A stretch of DNA of 64,000 nt from Clostridia bacterium (lineage in GTDB: Bacteria > Bacillota > Clostridia > Christensenellales > UBA1242). Made by a program: the position numbers and the translations under genes. The DNA lies in contig CAAGDD010000007.1 in NCBI GenBank assembly GCA_900768545.1, positions 52,661 to 116,660 on the forward strand, given 5' to 3'. Below the pieces are notes generated by a model. That model saw nothing but the letters and a program-made list of their open reading frames with translations. It was not told the origin of the DNA and searched no databases. Positions 43,916-53,500 of this stretch are shown here, one piece after another; position 1 is the first letter of the stretch; the number at the start of each line of letters is the position of its first letter.

Positions 43916-43996
43916 CTTCACAGCGTTTGAAATTATGTGAAGGAATCGTGGGAGAACTTGTGCCAAAGTTCAATTTCACCACTATAGGAGGCTAAA
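43916..43996 (+). promoter_or_regulatory. rplK-rplA leader with probable L1-binding site and alternative stems
   Basis: Two mutually exclusive folds exist. CTTCACA (43916-43922) can pair with TGTGAAG (43936-43942). Alternatively GTGAA (43937-43941) pairs with TTCAC (43975-43979) around an inner stem GAACTT/AAGTTC (43954-43959 with 43966-43971). The second fold carries AGGAATCGTGGGAG in its internal loop, close to the L1-binding segment of 23S rRNA as remembered from E. coli. The Shine-Dalgarno AGGAGG (43986-43991) lies right after it, fitting L1 autoregulation. Confidence 0.6.
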
Positions 43997-44422
43997 ATGG
44001 CAAAAAAAGTTAAAGCAGTTGTAAAATTACAACTCGAAGCGGGCAAAGCCACTCCAGGACCACCAGTAGGTTCTTCACTCGGACCTCATGGAATTAACAT
44101 CGCTGGCTTTGTAAAAGAATTCAATGATAAAACCGCTCAACAAGCAGGGTTCATCATTCCTGTTGTGATCACTATCTATGAAGATAGAAGTTTCACATTC
44201 GAATTGAAGACTCCACCTGCTGCAGTGCTTATTAAAAAAGCAATTGGTCTTGACAAAGGTTCTGCAAAACCAAACAAAACAAAAGTCGGAAAAATCACAA
44301 AGGAGCAAATTAGAAAGATCGCTGAAACAAAAATGCCTGATCTTAATGCTGCTTCTATTGAAAGTGCAATGTCTATGGTTGCTGGTGCAGCTAGAAGTAT
44401 GGGCGTTGAAGTTGTGGACTAA
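43997..44422 (+). CDS. rplK: 50S ribosomal protein L11
   Basis: A 141-aa uL11 that binds the GTPase-associated centre of 23S r[23 protein letters not shown] with [10 protein letters not shown] is the classic N-terminal signature, and the C-terminal RNA-binding domain contains [24 protein letters not shown] is five bases before the ATG. Expression is probably controlled together with rplA through the structured leader upstream. It is followed by rplA after ten bases. Confidence 0.98.
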   Translation: MAKKVKAVVKLQLEAGKATPGPPVGSSLGPHGINIAGFVKEFNDKTAQQAGFIIPVVITIYEDRSFTFELKTPPAAVLIKKAIGLDKGSAKPNKTKVGKITKEQIRKIAETKMPDLNAASIESAMSMVAGAARSMGVEVVD

Positions 44423-44432
44423 GAGGTGAACT

Positions 44433-45116
44433 ATGAATAAAGGTAAAAGATATGCAAAGAGCCTTGAAGTTTATGACAAGGCAAGCTCTTATGATGTAGA
44501 TAAAGCTGTTGAAAACGTTTTGAATACATCTACTGCAAAATTTGATGAAACAATCGAATTGCACGTTAGACTTGGCGTTGATGGAAGAAACGCTGACCAA
44601 CAAGTTAGAGGCGTTGTTGTTCTTCCTCACGGAACAGGTAAAAATGTTAGAGCTCTTGTTATCGCTCGTGGTGACAAGGCTGACGAAGCAACAAAAGCTG
44701 GTGCTGATTATGTTGGCGCAGAAGATGTTGTTGCAAAAATCAATGGTGGTTGGCTTGATTTTGATGTAGCTATCACAACTCCAGATATGATGGGCGTTGT
44801 TGGTCGTATCGCAAAAATTTTGGGACCTAAAGGCTTGATGCCAAACCCAAAGAGCGGAACAGTTACAACAGATGTTACAAAGGCTATCAAAGATGTTAAA
44901 GCCGGAAAAGTTGAATATAGATTGGATAAAACAAACAATGTTCATGTTATCATCGGCAAAAAGAGTTTTGGACAAGAAAAACTTGTTGAAAACTTCAATT
45001 GCGTTATGGACGCGATTGTTAGAGCTAAACCTGCTGCTGCAAAAGGTCAATATATTAGAAGTGTTACATTAGCTTCAACTATGGGCCCTGGCGTAAAAGT
45101 AACTTATAATATTTAA
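44433..45116 (+). CDS. rplA: 50S ribosomal protein L1
   Basis: A 227-aa uL1 of the L1 stalk and, in many bacteria, translational repressor of its own operon. Motifs: [13 protein letters not shown] at the start, [30 protein letters not shown] and the C-terminal [27 protein letters not shown] precedes the ATG. In most Bacillota rplJ and rplL follow; here the next gene is a surface protein instead. Confidence 0.98.
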   Translation: MNKGKRYAKSLEVYDKASSYDVDKAVENVLNTSTAKFDETIELHVRLGVDGRNADQQVRGVVVLPHGTGKNVRALVIARGDKADEATKAGADYVGAEDVVAKINGGWLDFDVAITTPDMMGVVGRIAKILGPKGLMPNPKSGTVTTDVTKAIKDVKAGKVEYRLDKTNNVHVIIGKKSFGQEKLVENFNCVMDAIVRAKPAAAKGQYIRSVTLASTMGPGVKVTYNI

Positions 45117-45151
45117 TAAGTATATAAGCAAAATTATATTTGCAAATTTGC

Positions 45152-45168
45152 ACGCCAAACATTGGCGT
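45152..45168 (+). promoter_or_regulatory. Hairpin after rplA without T tract
   Basis: A 6-bp stem ACGCCA/TGGCGT with loop AACAT. It is followed by CAAAAAATT rather than T residues, so it does not look like an efficient terminator on the plus strand. It could be a processing or stability element. Confidence 0.4.
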
Positions 45169-45257
45169 CAAAAAATTACATAATTAGTTTGTTTTTCGAC
45201 AATATTAGTGCAATTTTTGATGCATACTTGCAAATTAGGCTCGCAAAATAATTTTAA

Positions 45258-45317
45258 ACTCAAATCCTTGTGGTTTGAGTGAAATAGTTTTGAAAAAAAC
45301 AAAAAACTATTAAGGAG
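45258..45317 (+). promoter_or_regulatory. Structured 5' leader of the 1362-aa surface protein gene
   Basis: Two hairpins precede the start. The first is ACTCAAA-T-CC/GG-TTTGAGT (45258-45280). The second is a perfect 9-bp stem AATAGTTTT/AAAACTATT (45283-45291 with 45303-45311). The second stem ends exactly at the Shine-Dalgarno AAGGAG (45312-45317). No clear sigma-A promoter was found in the 200 bases after rplA. Confidence 0.55.
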
Positions 45318-45327
45318 ATTTTACTTT

Positions 45328-48300
45328 ATGAAAGTTAAAAGACAAAATCGAACATTTCTTTTTAAAGGCTTTGTGCTTGTAATGGCATTTGCTTTGGCTG
45401 TGCTTTGCGCTCCAATCGATGCTATTGTGGCTTTGGCTTCAACTACTCCATACGTTGATTATACACACATGACAATTGGAAAGGTTGTTTCTGAAGAAGT
45501 TGTTAAGACATCAGTTACACAAGGTTCTACTTATGAAATCGTTAAAGGATACATCGGTGGATACAATGCTGGTGGCACAAACTTCGTTGTTGGAAAAGAT
45601 GAAACAGGAAATCTCTCTTCAGGGGTTGAATTGGTTGCTTCTTCAGTTGTTGTAAAATACAACGCTTCAGTTTTGGACGAAACATCTAGTGCTGACGAAA
45701 CAGGAAAGGTTGTTTTGTATGCTGACGCAGAAAATCCATATTATGGATATTTTAAAGCTGACAAACTTGGAACATATACAATCACATATTCTTATTCTTA
45801 TAAGATTGGAACAAAAATTTATAAAAACAGTTATGATATGAGAGTTGAAAGCAAACTTGCTGACGCTTCTATCAACTTTGCTGACACAAGCATGTTCCCA
45901 AGTATTTATGACTTGAGCCTTGCTGGTGAAAACAAAGATTTGTCACTTCCAAATCCAGTTGTTAAGACTTCTGACGGAAAAGAAATCACTGTTGATGTAA
46001 GACTTGACAATTCTGTTAAGACTGGTGACTATGTTGTTGTTACTGCAAGAGGCGGTGCTACAAACGAAAACATCACAATCAGCAAAACTGAAGACGGAAA
46101 TGGTTTGTATATCGCAGGAAGCGAATTTACAGAAAAAACTACTGCTGGTGCTACAGACTATGTTGTTAAGTATGCTTATTATCATGAAGGAAACTTCGTG
46201 GCTTCAACAACAAAAACAACAACTGTTTATGCAGTTTCTGACCCACATTACACAAACTACAAACTTGAAGCTAAACTCGCTTCTGATTGGAATGACAATG
46301 GTGAAACAGGTGTTGAAAACACACTTCCAAAAGCTATTGGTATCACATCAAAAGATACAAAACCAAACGGAAACGAAACAGTTGACACAAGTTATAGCGT
46401 AAAAGTTTTCTACAAAGCAAAAGTTTCTGATGCTTGGAAAGCTATTACAAAAGAAGTTTATGGCGATGTTGTTACTGATGACGACAACGGAACTTTGGTT
46501 GACGCAACAAAATTTAAACCACTCAATGATGGTTATTACACATTCGAATATACCGTAACTGATGCTTATGGCAACAGCACAACAATTAAGCAAGGTGTTT
46601 ACACTTATGACGATGTTAAAGATGAACAAAAACCAACTCCAGTGATTTATGATGCTGCTGCAAACAGCCAAGAAGACGCTAGTTACAAACTTCAAACAAA
46701 GGCTGTTCCAAATGGTGTAATAGTTTATGCTATTGGAATGGAAGACAATGTTTCTAAATCAACAGACGAAAACGTTAGTCTTATCCGCAAGATTATGACT
46801 GACGAAACAGTTACAAAAGTAACTATTGGAAACGAATATAGCAAATACAATTTGGTATTCAACTATAGAGCAGACTCTTCAAACAGTGCTGCTGAAAACT
46901 TGCTTGCAAACAACTATTACCTTAGAAAACAATATGGCACAAATCCAGTTACTGACGCTGATATGCTCACTTGGATGAAAGGCCATGACTATAGAATCGT
47001 TGTTGACAAAGCAAACTATGAAAACATTTACAACATCTTCAAAACCGTAACAGGAAAAGAATCTAAAGAAGATGCTTTGGAATGGTTCAAAACTGCTGAA
47101 GCTCTTGACGCTGGTTTTGTTTACCTTGATTGTGACAAAACTTTCGGTGCTTCAACAAACGATGGCGGACTTGGAAATGGACAATATTATATCCATTATG
47201 TAGCTAAAGACGCTACTGGAAACGAAAGAGATGTTTCAAAATCTATGTATATTGATTCTTACACAGATGACGAAGCTCCAAAAATCACTTTCGCTACAAC
47301 ACTCTCTGGAACATATTTGCCAGACACAACAATTTCTTTCGACGAACCTACAGCAAGCGACAACAATGATAGAAATATGAAAGTTGTTACTTTGTTTAGA
47401 TATCTCGATAGAAGCGGAAATGTTATCACTTTGGAAGGTGCTGATCAAACATTGAAAGATGTTGAAGAAGCATTGACAACAGAGAACAAAAAAACATATT
47501 CAAAATATTTGACTGAAGGAAATTACAACCTTTTGACAAAAGAAGAAGATGCAACTTCTCTTAAAATTAAATTGGATCAAGCAAACGCTGATTCTCTTCA
47601 AATCGTAGCTTATGCATTCGATGACAAAGGAAACGCAGGCGTTTACGCAAAAACAGTTAAGATTTTGAACGTAACAGACAACAAAGCTCCAGTTCTTGAC
47701 AAAGATGCTTTGAATGCACAACCTACAATTCCTGTATATATGCAAGATGACGAAGTTGAAATTCCAGAAGTATCAGTTTTGGACGATGCTATTGACTTTG
47801 TTGACTTTGACCTTAAAGTATATCGTGGCGAAGAAGTTGTTTCAACTTATGGTGCTAATGCAATAAAAGATAAATTGAACAACAAAGGCGCTGGAAGATT
47901 TACAGTTACTGGCGGAAAGTTCACAGCTGGAACAGCAGGTGAATATAAAGCAGTTGTTACTATCAAAGATAGCAACGAAAACACAGTAGTAACTTTCTTC
48001 AACTTCACAGTTAAAGGAAGAACAATCATTTCAGAACCATCGCTTAGCGATGTTTCTTTGAGTGATCAAACAATCGAACTTGATGATTATTATTTTGATG
48101 AAACAAAGCGCATTGAATTGCCAGTTCCAACAATCAATTATCAAATTCCAAATAGCGTAACTTATGATGTATATTCAGCAATGTCAACAGACGATAAAAA
48201 TGCTTTGACCGCTGACACAATGGTAGTTAGAGGCGTAACAGAAGCCGGAATCGCTGACAACTATTCAACAGGTAGAACAACTCTATACTTTAGACCAACA

Positions 48301-49416
48301 AAAGTTGAAGATGTAACAATCGCATACACAGCAACAGTTGAAGTATATAATCGTGACAAGTTTGAATGGGTAGAACTCAATGACGACTTGACAGACGGTG
48401 GATATTACACAGACAAAACAAACTCAGTAAAAGTTTATGCAAATGCAGACGGCTCTTACAAAGTAGTAGGAACAGATACAGTAGTTGTTTATAAAGAAAA
48501 CGGAACAGTTAAATTCAAGACTGTTGACGGAACAGAAACAACAGTTCCTGTATCACTTAACTCAATCAATTTTGAAGAATATTTTGAAAACTTGAAAGTT
48601 TATACACTCAAGAGCAGTGAATACACAATCAAAGTTCAAGATACAAAACTTTATGATGGCGCACTTAGATATGACTATCAACAATCAATTTCAGCAGACG
48701 CAATCAAAGCAGCAGAAGGATATGATTTGACTATCAAAGCACTTCAAGCACAAGATGCAAGCGGAATTGACTTCGACAAGTCTTATGTAGAACTTAGATG
48801 GAGCTTGGCTAACGGCGGTAACAGTTCTAAACGTTGGACAGGCAGCGATATCTGCAATGATATGATTTACAACATTAAGTCAGTTGACGGAAACGTTAAA
48901 GACGGAACATACACTATCGTATATTGCGTATATGACAAAGCTGGAAACAGCACAACAAAGTCTTATGCAATAGCTGTCGGCGATAATGTAAAACCAGAAG
49001 TAGTTGTAGATGATGACTTCATTGGAACAAACTACACAGTAGGAACAGCGAAAGTTAAGATTGACCTTACAAAGGTTTATGCAACAGACGCATCTGGCTG
49101 TGAAGCAGCGACAGTAACATTGAAAAATACATCAACAGGAAAGACAGTTGAAATGACAAAGATTTCTGATGATGTATATGAAATCAGCATGGACGAAGTA
49201 GGATCTTATACTTTGACAGTAGAAGTTAAAGATAAGGTTGGAAACACAACAACAAAGACTTTCAACTATGATGTTGTTGCAAAGAGCAAAGACTCTAAAG
49301 TAACTTACAAAGTTGTTGGAACAATCTTGATTGTTGTTTCAGTAGTTCTCCTTGCAGGTGTTATTGTTTACTTCATCGTATCAAAAGTTAAACTTGACAA
49401 AGAACTCAAGAAATAA
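45328..49416 (+). CDS. Membrane-anchored surface protein with Ig-like modules, 1362 aa
   Basis: An N-terminal signal peptide is visible (basic start MKVKRQNRTFLFKG, hydrophobic core, probable cleavage near VALAS-TTP, residue about 38). A single transmembrane helix lies at about residues 1330-1352 (VVGTILIVVSVVLLAGVIVY), with a short basic tail and no LPXTG. Between them are Ig-like beta modules marked by repeated D-x-x-G-N motifs (DAYGNSTT, DATGNERD, DKAGNSTT, DKVGNTTT), each followed by an acidic D-x-x-x-P junction. Codon use is like the ribosomal genes (few TCG), unlike the 19-kb gene, suggesting high expression. It may be a major surface or S-layer-like protein; that is inference. AAGGAG sets the ATG. 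Confidence 0.87.
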   Translation: MKVKRQNRTFLFKGFVLVMAFALAVLCAPIDAIVALASTTPYVDYTHMTIGKVVSEEVVKTSVTQGSTYEIVKGYIGGYNAGGTNFVVGKDETGNLSSGVELVASSVVVKYNASVLDETSSADETGKVVLYADAENPYYGYFKADKLGTYTITYSYSYKIGTKIYKNSYDMRVESKLADASINFADTSMFPSIYDLSLAGENKDLSLPNPVVKTSDGKEITVDVRLDNSVKTGDYVVVTARGGATNENITISKTEDGNGLYIAGSEFTEKTTAGATDYVVKYAYYHEGNFVASTTKTTTVYAVSDPHYTNYKLEAKLASDWNDNGETGVENTLPKAIGITSKDTKPNGNETVDTSYSVKVFYKAKVSDAWKAITKEVYGDVVTDDDNGTLVDATKFKPLNDGYYTFEYTVTDAYGNSTTIKQGVYTYDDVKDEQKPTPVIYDAAANSQEDASYKLQTKAVPNGVIVYAIGMEDNVSKSTDENVSLIRKIMTDETVTKVTIGNEYSKYNLVFNYRADSSNSAAENLLANNYYLRKQYGTNPVTDADMLTWMKGHDYRIVVDKANYENIYNIFKTVTGKESKEDALEWFKTAEALDAGFVYLDCDKTFGASTNDGGLGNGQYYIHYVAKDATGNERDVSKSMYIDSYTDDEAPKITFATTLSGTYLPDTTISFDEPTASDNNDRNMKVVTLFRYLDRSGNVITLEGADQTLKDVEEALTTENKKTYSKYLTEGNYNLLTKEEDATSLKIKLDQANADSLQIVAYAFDDKGNAGVYAKTVKILNVTDNKAPVLDKDALNAQPTIPVYMQDDEVEIPEVSVLDDAIDFVDFDLKVYRGEEVVSTYGANAIKDKLNNKGAGRFTVTGGKFTAGTAGEYKAVVTIKDSNENTVVTFFNFTVKGRTIISEPSLSDVSLSDQTIELDDYYFDETKRIELPVPTINYQIPNSVTYDVYSAMSTDDKNALTADTMVVRGVTEAGIADNYSTGRTTLYFRPTKVEDVTIAYTATVEVYNRDKFEWVELNDDLTDGGYYTDKTNSVKVYANADGSYKVVGTDTVVVYKENGTVKFKTVDGTETTVPVSLNSINFEEYFENLKVYTLKSSEYTIKVQDTKLYDGALRYDYQQSISADAIKAAEGYDLTIKALQAQDASGIDFDKSYVELRWSLANGGNSSKRWTGSDICNDMIYNIKSVDGNVKDGTYTIVYCVYDKAGNSTTKSYAIAVGDNVKPEVVVDDDFIGTNYTVGTAKVKIDLTKVYATDASGCEAATVTLKNTSTGKTVEMTKISDDVYEISMDEVGSYTLTVEVKDKVGNTTTKTFNYDVVAKSKDSKVTYKVVGTILIVVSVVLLAGVIVYFIVSKVKLDKELKK

Positions 49417-49426
49417 AGATTGATAT

Positions 49427-49457
49427 AAAAAAATCCACAGAAATGTGGATTTTTTTT
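49427..49457 (+). terminator. Terminator after the 1362-aa surface protein gene
   Basis: A 13-bp perfect stem (49427-49439 with 49444-49456) with TCCACA/TGTGGA core, GAAA loop and a T tract. Confidence 0.9.
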
Positions 49458-49672
49458 GTATAATGATTTAACAACAAAAAATAGCAATTTAATAACAACT
49501 TATGAGGATTAAATAAAAAATACCAATATATTGGTGTATTGTAGCAAAACAATAAAATAAATTATATAAACTTAATAATGAATAACAGCGATTTATAACA
49601 AACAAAAAAAACAGACTATAATAATTTAAAACAATTTATTTTGATAATTTTTGCTTAACCACACTTGTTTTA

Positions 49673-49702
49673 TTGGCACAAATTTGGCAAATATGTTACA
49701 AT
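49673..49702 (+). promoter_or_regulatory. Promoter of the metallophosphoesterase gene
   Basis: TTGGCA (49673-49678), 18-bp spacer, TACAAT (49697-49702), then AAGGGGAGA before the ATG at 49730. The preceding 49458-49672 is AT-rich and holds nothing recognisable. Confidence 0.6.
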
Positions 49703-49729
49703 AAGGTCATAAAACAAAGGGGAGAACAA

Positions 49730-50320
49730 ATGAAATTTTTTACCAGTGATATACATTTTGGCGATGCGCTCGATGTTGCTAGTGACGGCAGACAACAATT
49801 TAAAAACGACAAACAATATGAAAAATATATTATCAAAACTTGGAACAAACAAGCCAAAAAAGGTGACACAATCTATGTGATTGGCGATATGTTTGACTGC
49901 CATAGCAAAACTGAGCCATATTATAAGAAAGAATTGTGGATTCCAAAGAAGGTTAAGGCTGATATTGTTTTGGTAATTGGAAACAATGAAGAGAGAATTA
50001 TAAACAATTTTTATGACGGCGACTTTGAGAAGTTTAAAAAAGACTTTCAAGCGCACGGCATAAAAGATTGTTTGAAAGATGGTTGTGTCACTATTTTTGG
50101 ACAAGATTTTTATATGACGCATAAGCCAATAAATCACAGCAAAGATATGCTCACATTGTTTGGTCACTGCCACAGAGCAATGGGCGTTTATAAGAGCTTT
50201 GGCTTCAATATCGGTTGCGATTTAAACCATTTTAGATTGTTTAGCGAAGATGATATTCAAGTTTTGCTTGACGGAAAAAGAAAGTACTGGGACGCCGAAG
50301 AAGATTTGAGATTGATATAA
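49730..50320 (+). CDS. Calcineurin-like metallophosphoesterase, 196 aa
   Basis: A small phosphoesterase with the dimetal motifs in order: FTSDIHFGD (D-x-H, about residues 3-11), VIGDMFDC (G-D, about 47-54), VIGNNEERI (GN-N/H-E, about 81-89), YMTHKP and LFGHCHR (G-H-x-H, near residue 148). The usual GNHD/E is GNNE here. The closest type is the small stand-alone phosphoesterases found in phage and bacteria; the substrate is unknown. AAGGGGAGA sets the ATG; the frame open from 49673 overlaps the promoter. It is convergent with the 2834-aa gene. Confidence 0.87.
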   Translation: MKFFTSDIHFGDALDVASDGRQQFKNDKQYEKYIIKTWNKQAKKGDTIYVIGDMFDCHSKTEPYYKKELWIPKKVKADIVLVIGNNEERIINNFYDGDFEKFKKDFQAHGIKDCLKDGCVTIFGQDFYMTHKPINHSKDMLTLFGHCHRAMGVYKSFGFNIGCDLNHFRLFSEDDIQVLLDGKRKYWDAEEDLRLI

Positions 50321-50506
50321 TACTTATATTAAATTGATACAATATTTCATATTAAAATGAAGAGTTATCAAAATGAAGCGATTTTAAACAAAACGACAAA
50401 ATCGATGAAATTTAAAATCGAAAAATAACAAATTTAAACAAAGTTTTGTTGAATAAATTGGTTGAATTTGAAATCAAACATTGAATTGAAATAAAGACAT
50501 TATTTG

Positions 50507-50545
50507 AAAAAAAGAACATTATCTTATTGATAATGTTCTTTTTTT
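50507..50545. terminator. Bidirectional terminator between the phosphoesterase and the 2834-aa gene
   Basis: A 17-bp perfect stem (50507-50523 with 50529-50545) with core GAACATTATC/GATAATGTTC, TTATT loop, and A/T tracts on both sides. It serves the minus-strand surface gene and could stop the plus-strand one. Confidence 0.85.
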
Positions 50546-50573
50546 AAATTAACAAGTGATTATTAACGCGAGA

Positions 50574-53500
50574 TTATTTTACTGAAATTCTCTTTCTCAA
50601 TTTGATGATGATTACAATCAATGCAATCACAACAACTGCTGAAATCACGATCGCGATAATCGCTGCGGCATTTAAAGGTTCTTTCTTGGTGACTTTGTAA
50701 CTATACAACAAGTTTCCGCTAGGTGACACGATTTGAATGAAGAATGTGCCTGTCGCGGTAATTGATGTTGAGCTATCGCCAAGTGTTTCTGCGGTGATAT
50801 CTTGTGAGTAATATTCTGCTCCAATTTTGTCGCCATTTACTGGAACGATACGGAGTTTGCACTCTCCAAGTTCTTTGTAAATGTTTGTTTGATTAAATTC
50901 GATAACGATTTCTTTTGTTGTGCTAGCGCCTTCTGCGAGTGAAACTCGAATTGGTGCGCTGCCAGTTTTGATGATAACTTGATATGTAAATCTCATTCCA
51001 TTTTTAAACGATTTGTCGTTTGAATTGATTGTGATAAGATATGTTCCAGCGCCCGTTTTTTCGTCTACAGACGACAATGGAAGGTAGGTTAAGTAATTTG
51101 TTTTGCCGATTGTTGTTGTAGGAATATCGAGCGATCTAACGAGCTGTGATGTGATGTCTGTGCCGTTTTTTACTACCTTTTCAACATAATAATTTGAATA
51201 TCTGTTGTAGATATAAGAATATTTATGTTCGTTTGCATTTAAGATTGTAAATTGATAAATTTCACTTCTAATTGTGCCAACTTCTGGGAGATAACTCGTC
51301 GCGGTGAAACTTACTTCATAATAGCCGCTTTCGGTGAACGTGTAACTTGTATCGTCTTGGAATACATTTGTATATTTTTCACCATTGAGTTTAACAGAAA
51401 TTGTTGGGAATCCGCTAAGGCTATAGAATTTCGTGCGAGTTTCTTTGTCGATTGTAAGAGTAACTTCGCCGTTGTAAACAGATTCTTTAATTGGGAGCGA
51501 TGTCACTTTTTCGCCACTTTCAATGTCTGTGTAAGTCACTGTAAATGGAACATCTTTCAAGAAAATCAATGTGAAGGTGTCGGTTTGTCCGGCTTCGCCA
51601 CGATTGAATTTTTGAACATTTCCCGCACCGTCAATAAATCTAATTGTGTAAAGTCCTGAATGATTTAAGGTGATATAGTTGTAATCCTTTCCGCCAGTTG
51701 TGCGAGTATAAACGGTTGGACTCATTTCAACGCCGTCTTTGAAGATTTCGATTGAAATTTCGTTTTGAACGATACCATAATATTTTGTCCATTGAAGTTC
51801 GGTTGATCTAAATGTAGTGTAAAGTTCTGGAATAACCAAACTCTTTGTTGTGACATTTGCAAGGTTCTCGTTTGTGTTGATACTTCCGTTTAAGTTGAAT
51901 GTGTAAAACTCTTCAACAAAGTTGTTGCTGTCAGGAATGTAAGTGATGATGAAGTAAGCGTCAAAGTCAGGTGCATTTCCTGTGTTTTGGTTTTTGTTTG
52001 AAAGGTGATAGAGTTCTGATTTTACATTTGTTGAATCATTAAACACTGCAAGTGGAGTTTGTGTTGATGTAAATCCGTCTGCGCCTTCAAACAAAATGTT
52101 TTGTTCTTTGTTTGTCTTGATTTTGACAGAGTTTTTGTTTGCGTAACTGATATTAACTTGATAATGGCTTGTGTATTGTTTTCCGCCAAATGTTTGGTCT
52201 TCGGCAGGGACTTTGTAAGTTTGATTGCTCTTTTCAACAATTTTTGTTGTGCCATTTATTGTTTTTTCGATCCAATAAGTTGAAGTCAAAGCAGAAAGGT
52301 TAAATTCATAAATGTTATGAGCTGCGCCAAATACATATTTTTCGCTGCCAAATTCGTTTGCAAGAGCGTCTTCTTGATACCAAATCTTCAAATAATACTT
52401 TTGCATTTCTGTTGTTTCGCAATGAAGTGACTTTCCTGAAGTGATTTCTTCCCAGTTTTCTTTGTCGGTACTAATTGAATATTTGACTGGAATATTTGGA
52501 GTTGTTTCAGCGTTTTCTTTGAAGAAAATTCGAATTTCAGAGAAGTAACCTTCGTCTGCGTTTGGTTGAATAATTTTGCTTGTGATGTTTGTGCCGTTTG
52601 TGTCCAAAATTCTAAATTCGCCGTCTGTCAAGTTTCCTTCATTTGAAAGGTTTGCGGTTGGCAAATAATCATAAAGCCTAAAGTAAACATTCTTAACCCA
52701 TTCGCCATTAAGATCTTGAACAACAGCCACATAAGTTTTGTTGTAAGGTGCTGACTTTTTGTAATTTACTGTGATTGTTGTGATACCTCTTGGTGGGTCA
52801 GGAGAGTAACTTACTTGTGTTTGTTCAGAGTCTGTCGAAACAACGTCCAAAATCTTGTTGTTTGCTTCGTCAAAGTCGTGAATTTCAACATCATATTTGG
52901 CTTTGTTATAGATGTATTTAAAGCCGTTTTGAGTGATGTAATACAATCTTCCATTTGTGGTGTCATAATAAGAGTATAAGTCGCTTTCTGATTGAATTTC
53001 TTGTGGAATAATTGTTTCTTTGTAAAGATGAATTTCTTTTGATGTTGTGCCATAGTTGTCGGTAAATTCATACAAAATTTGAGTATTTGCAGCAAATCCA
53101 AGAGCTGGATTTATTGCAAAAGTAATGTTGTTTTGAGAAACTGTAACAAAAACACTTTGATTTTGAGCAAATTTGCTTGTCCAAATCGAGCCATAGCCAA
53201 GTTTGTTTTCAACTCCTTGTTTTTCTCCGTCAAAGCAAAGTTCAGTGCCGTCAGCCTTGATTGAGATCTTTGTCAAGAAGGTTGTTGCACGGTGCTTGTC
53301 TTGCAAACTTGAATCAGAAGGAAGAGTAAATCTAATATATTCTTCATCCTTGCTGTTTGTAAGATAAGATGAGAGTGTTGTGTTTCGAATATTTATGAAA
53401 AACTCTGTGTTTTGACCAGTTTGTCTGTCATAAATTTCAAATTGATTTTTGTAAGCTGAACTGATTGAACCATTGATCAAGTCTTTTATTGCGATTTTGC

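Noticed and set aside
44391..45050. A 219-codon ORF on the minus strand
   Set aside because: It is antisense to rplA, Cys/Asn/Ile-rich and without a start signal; the sense frame is clearly L1.
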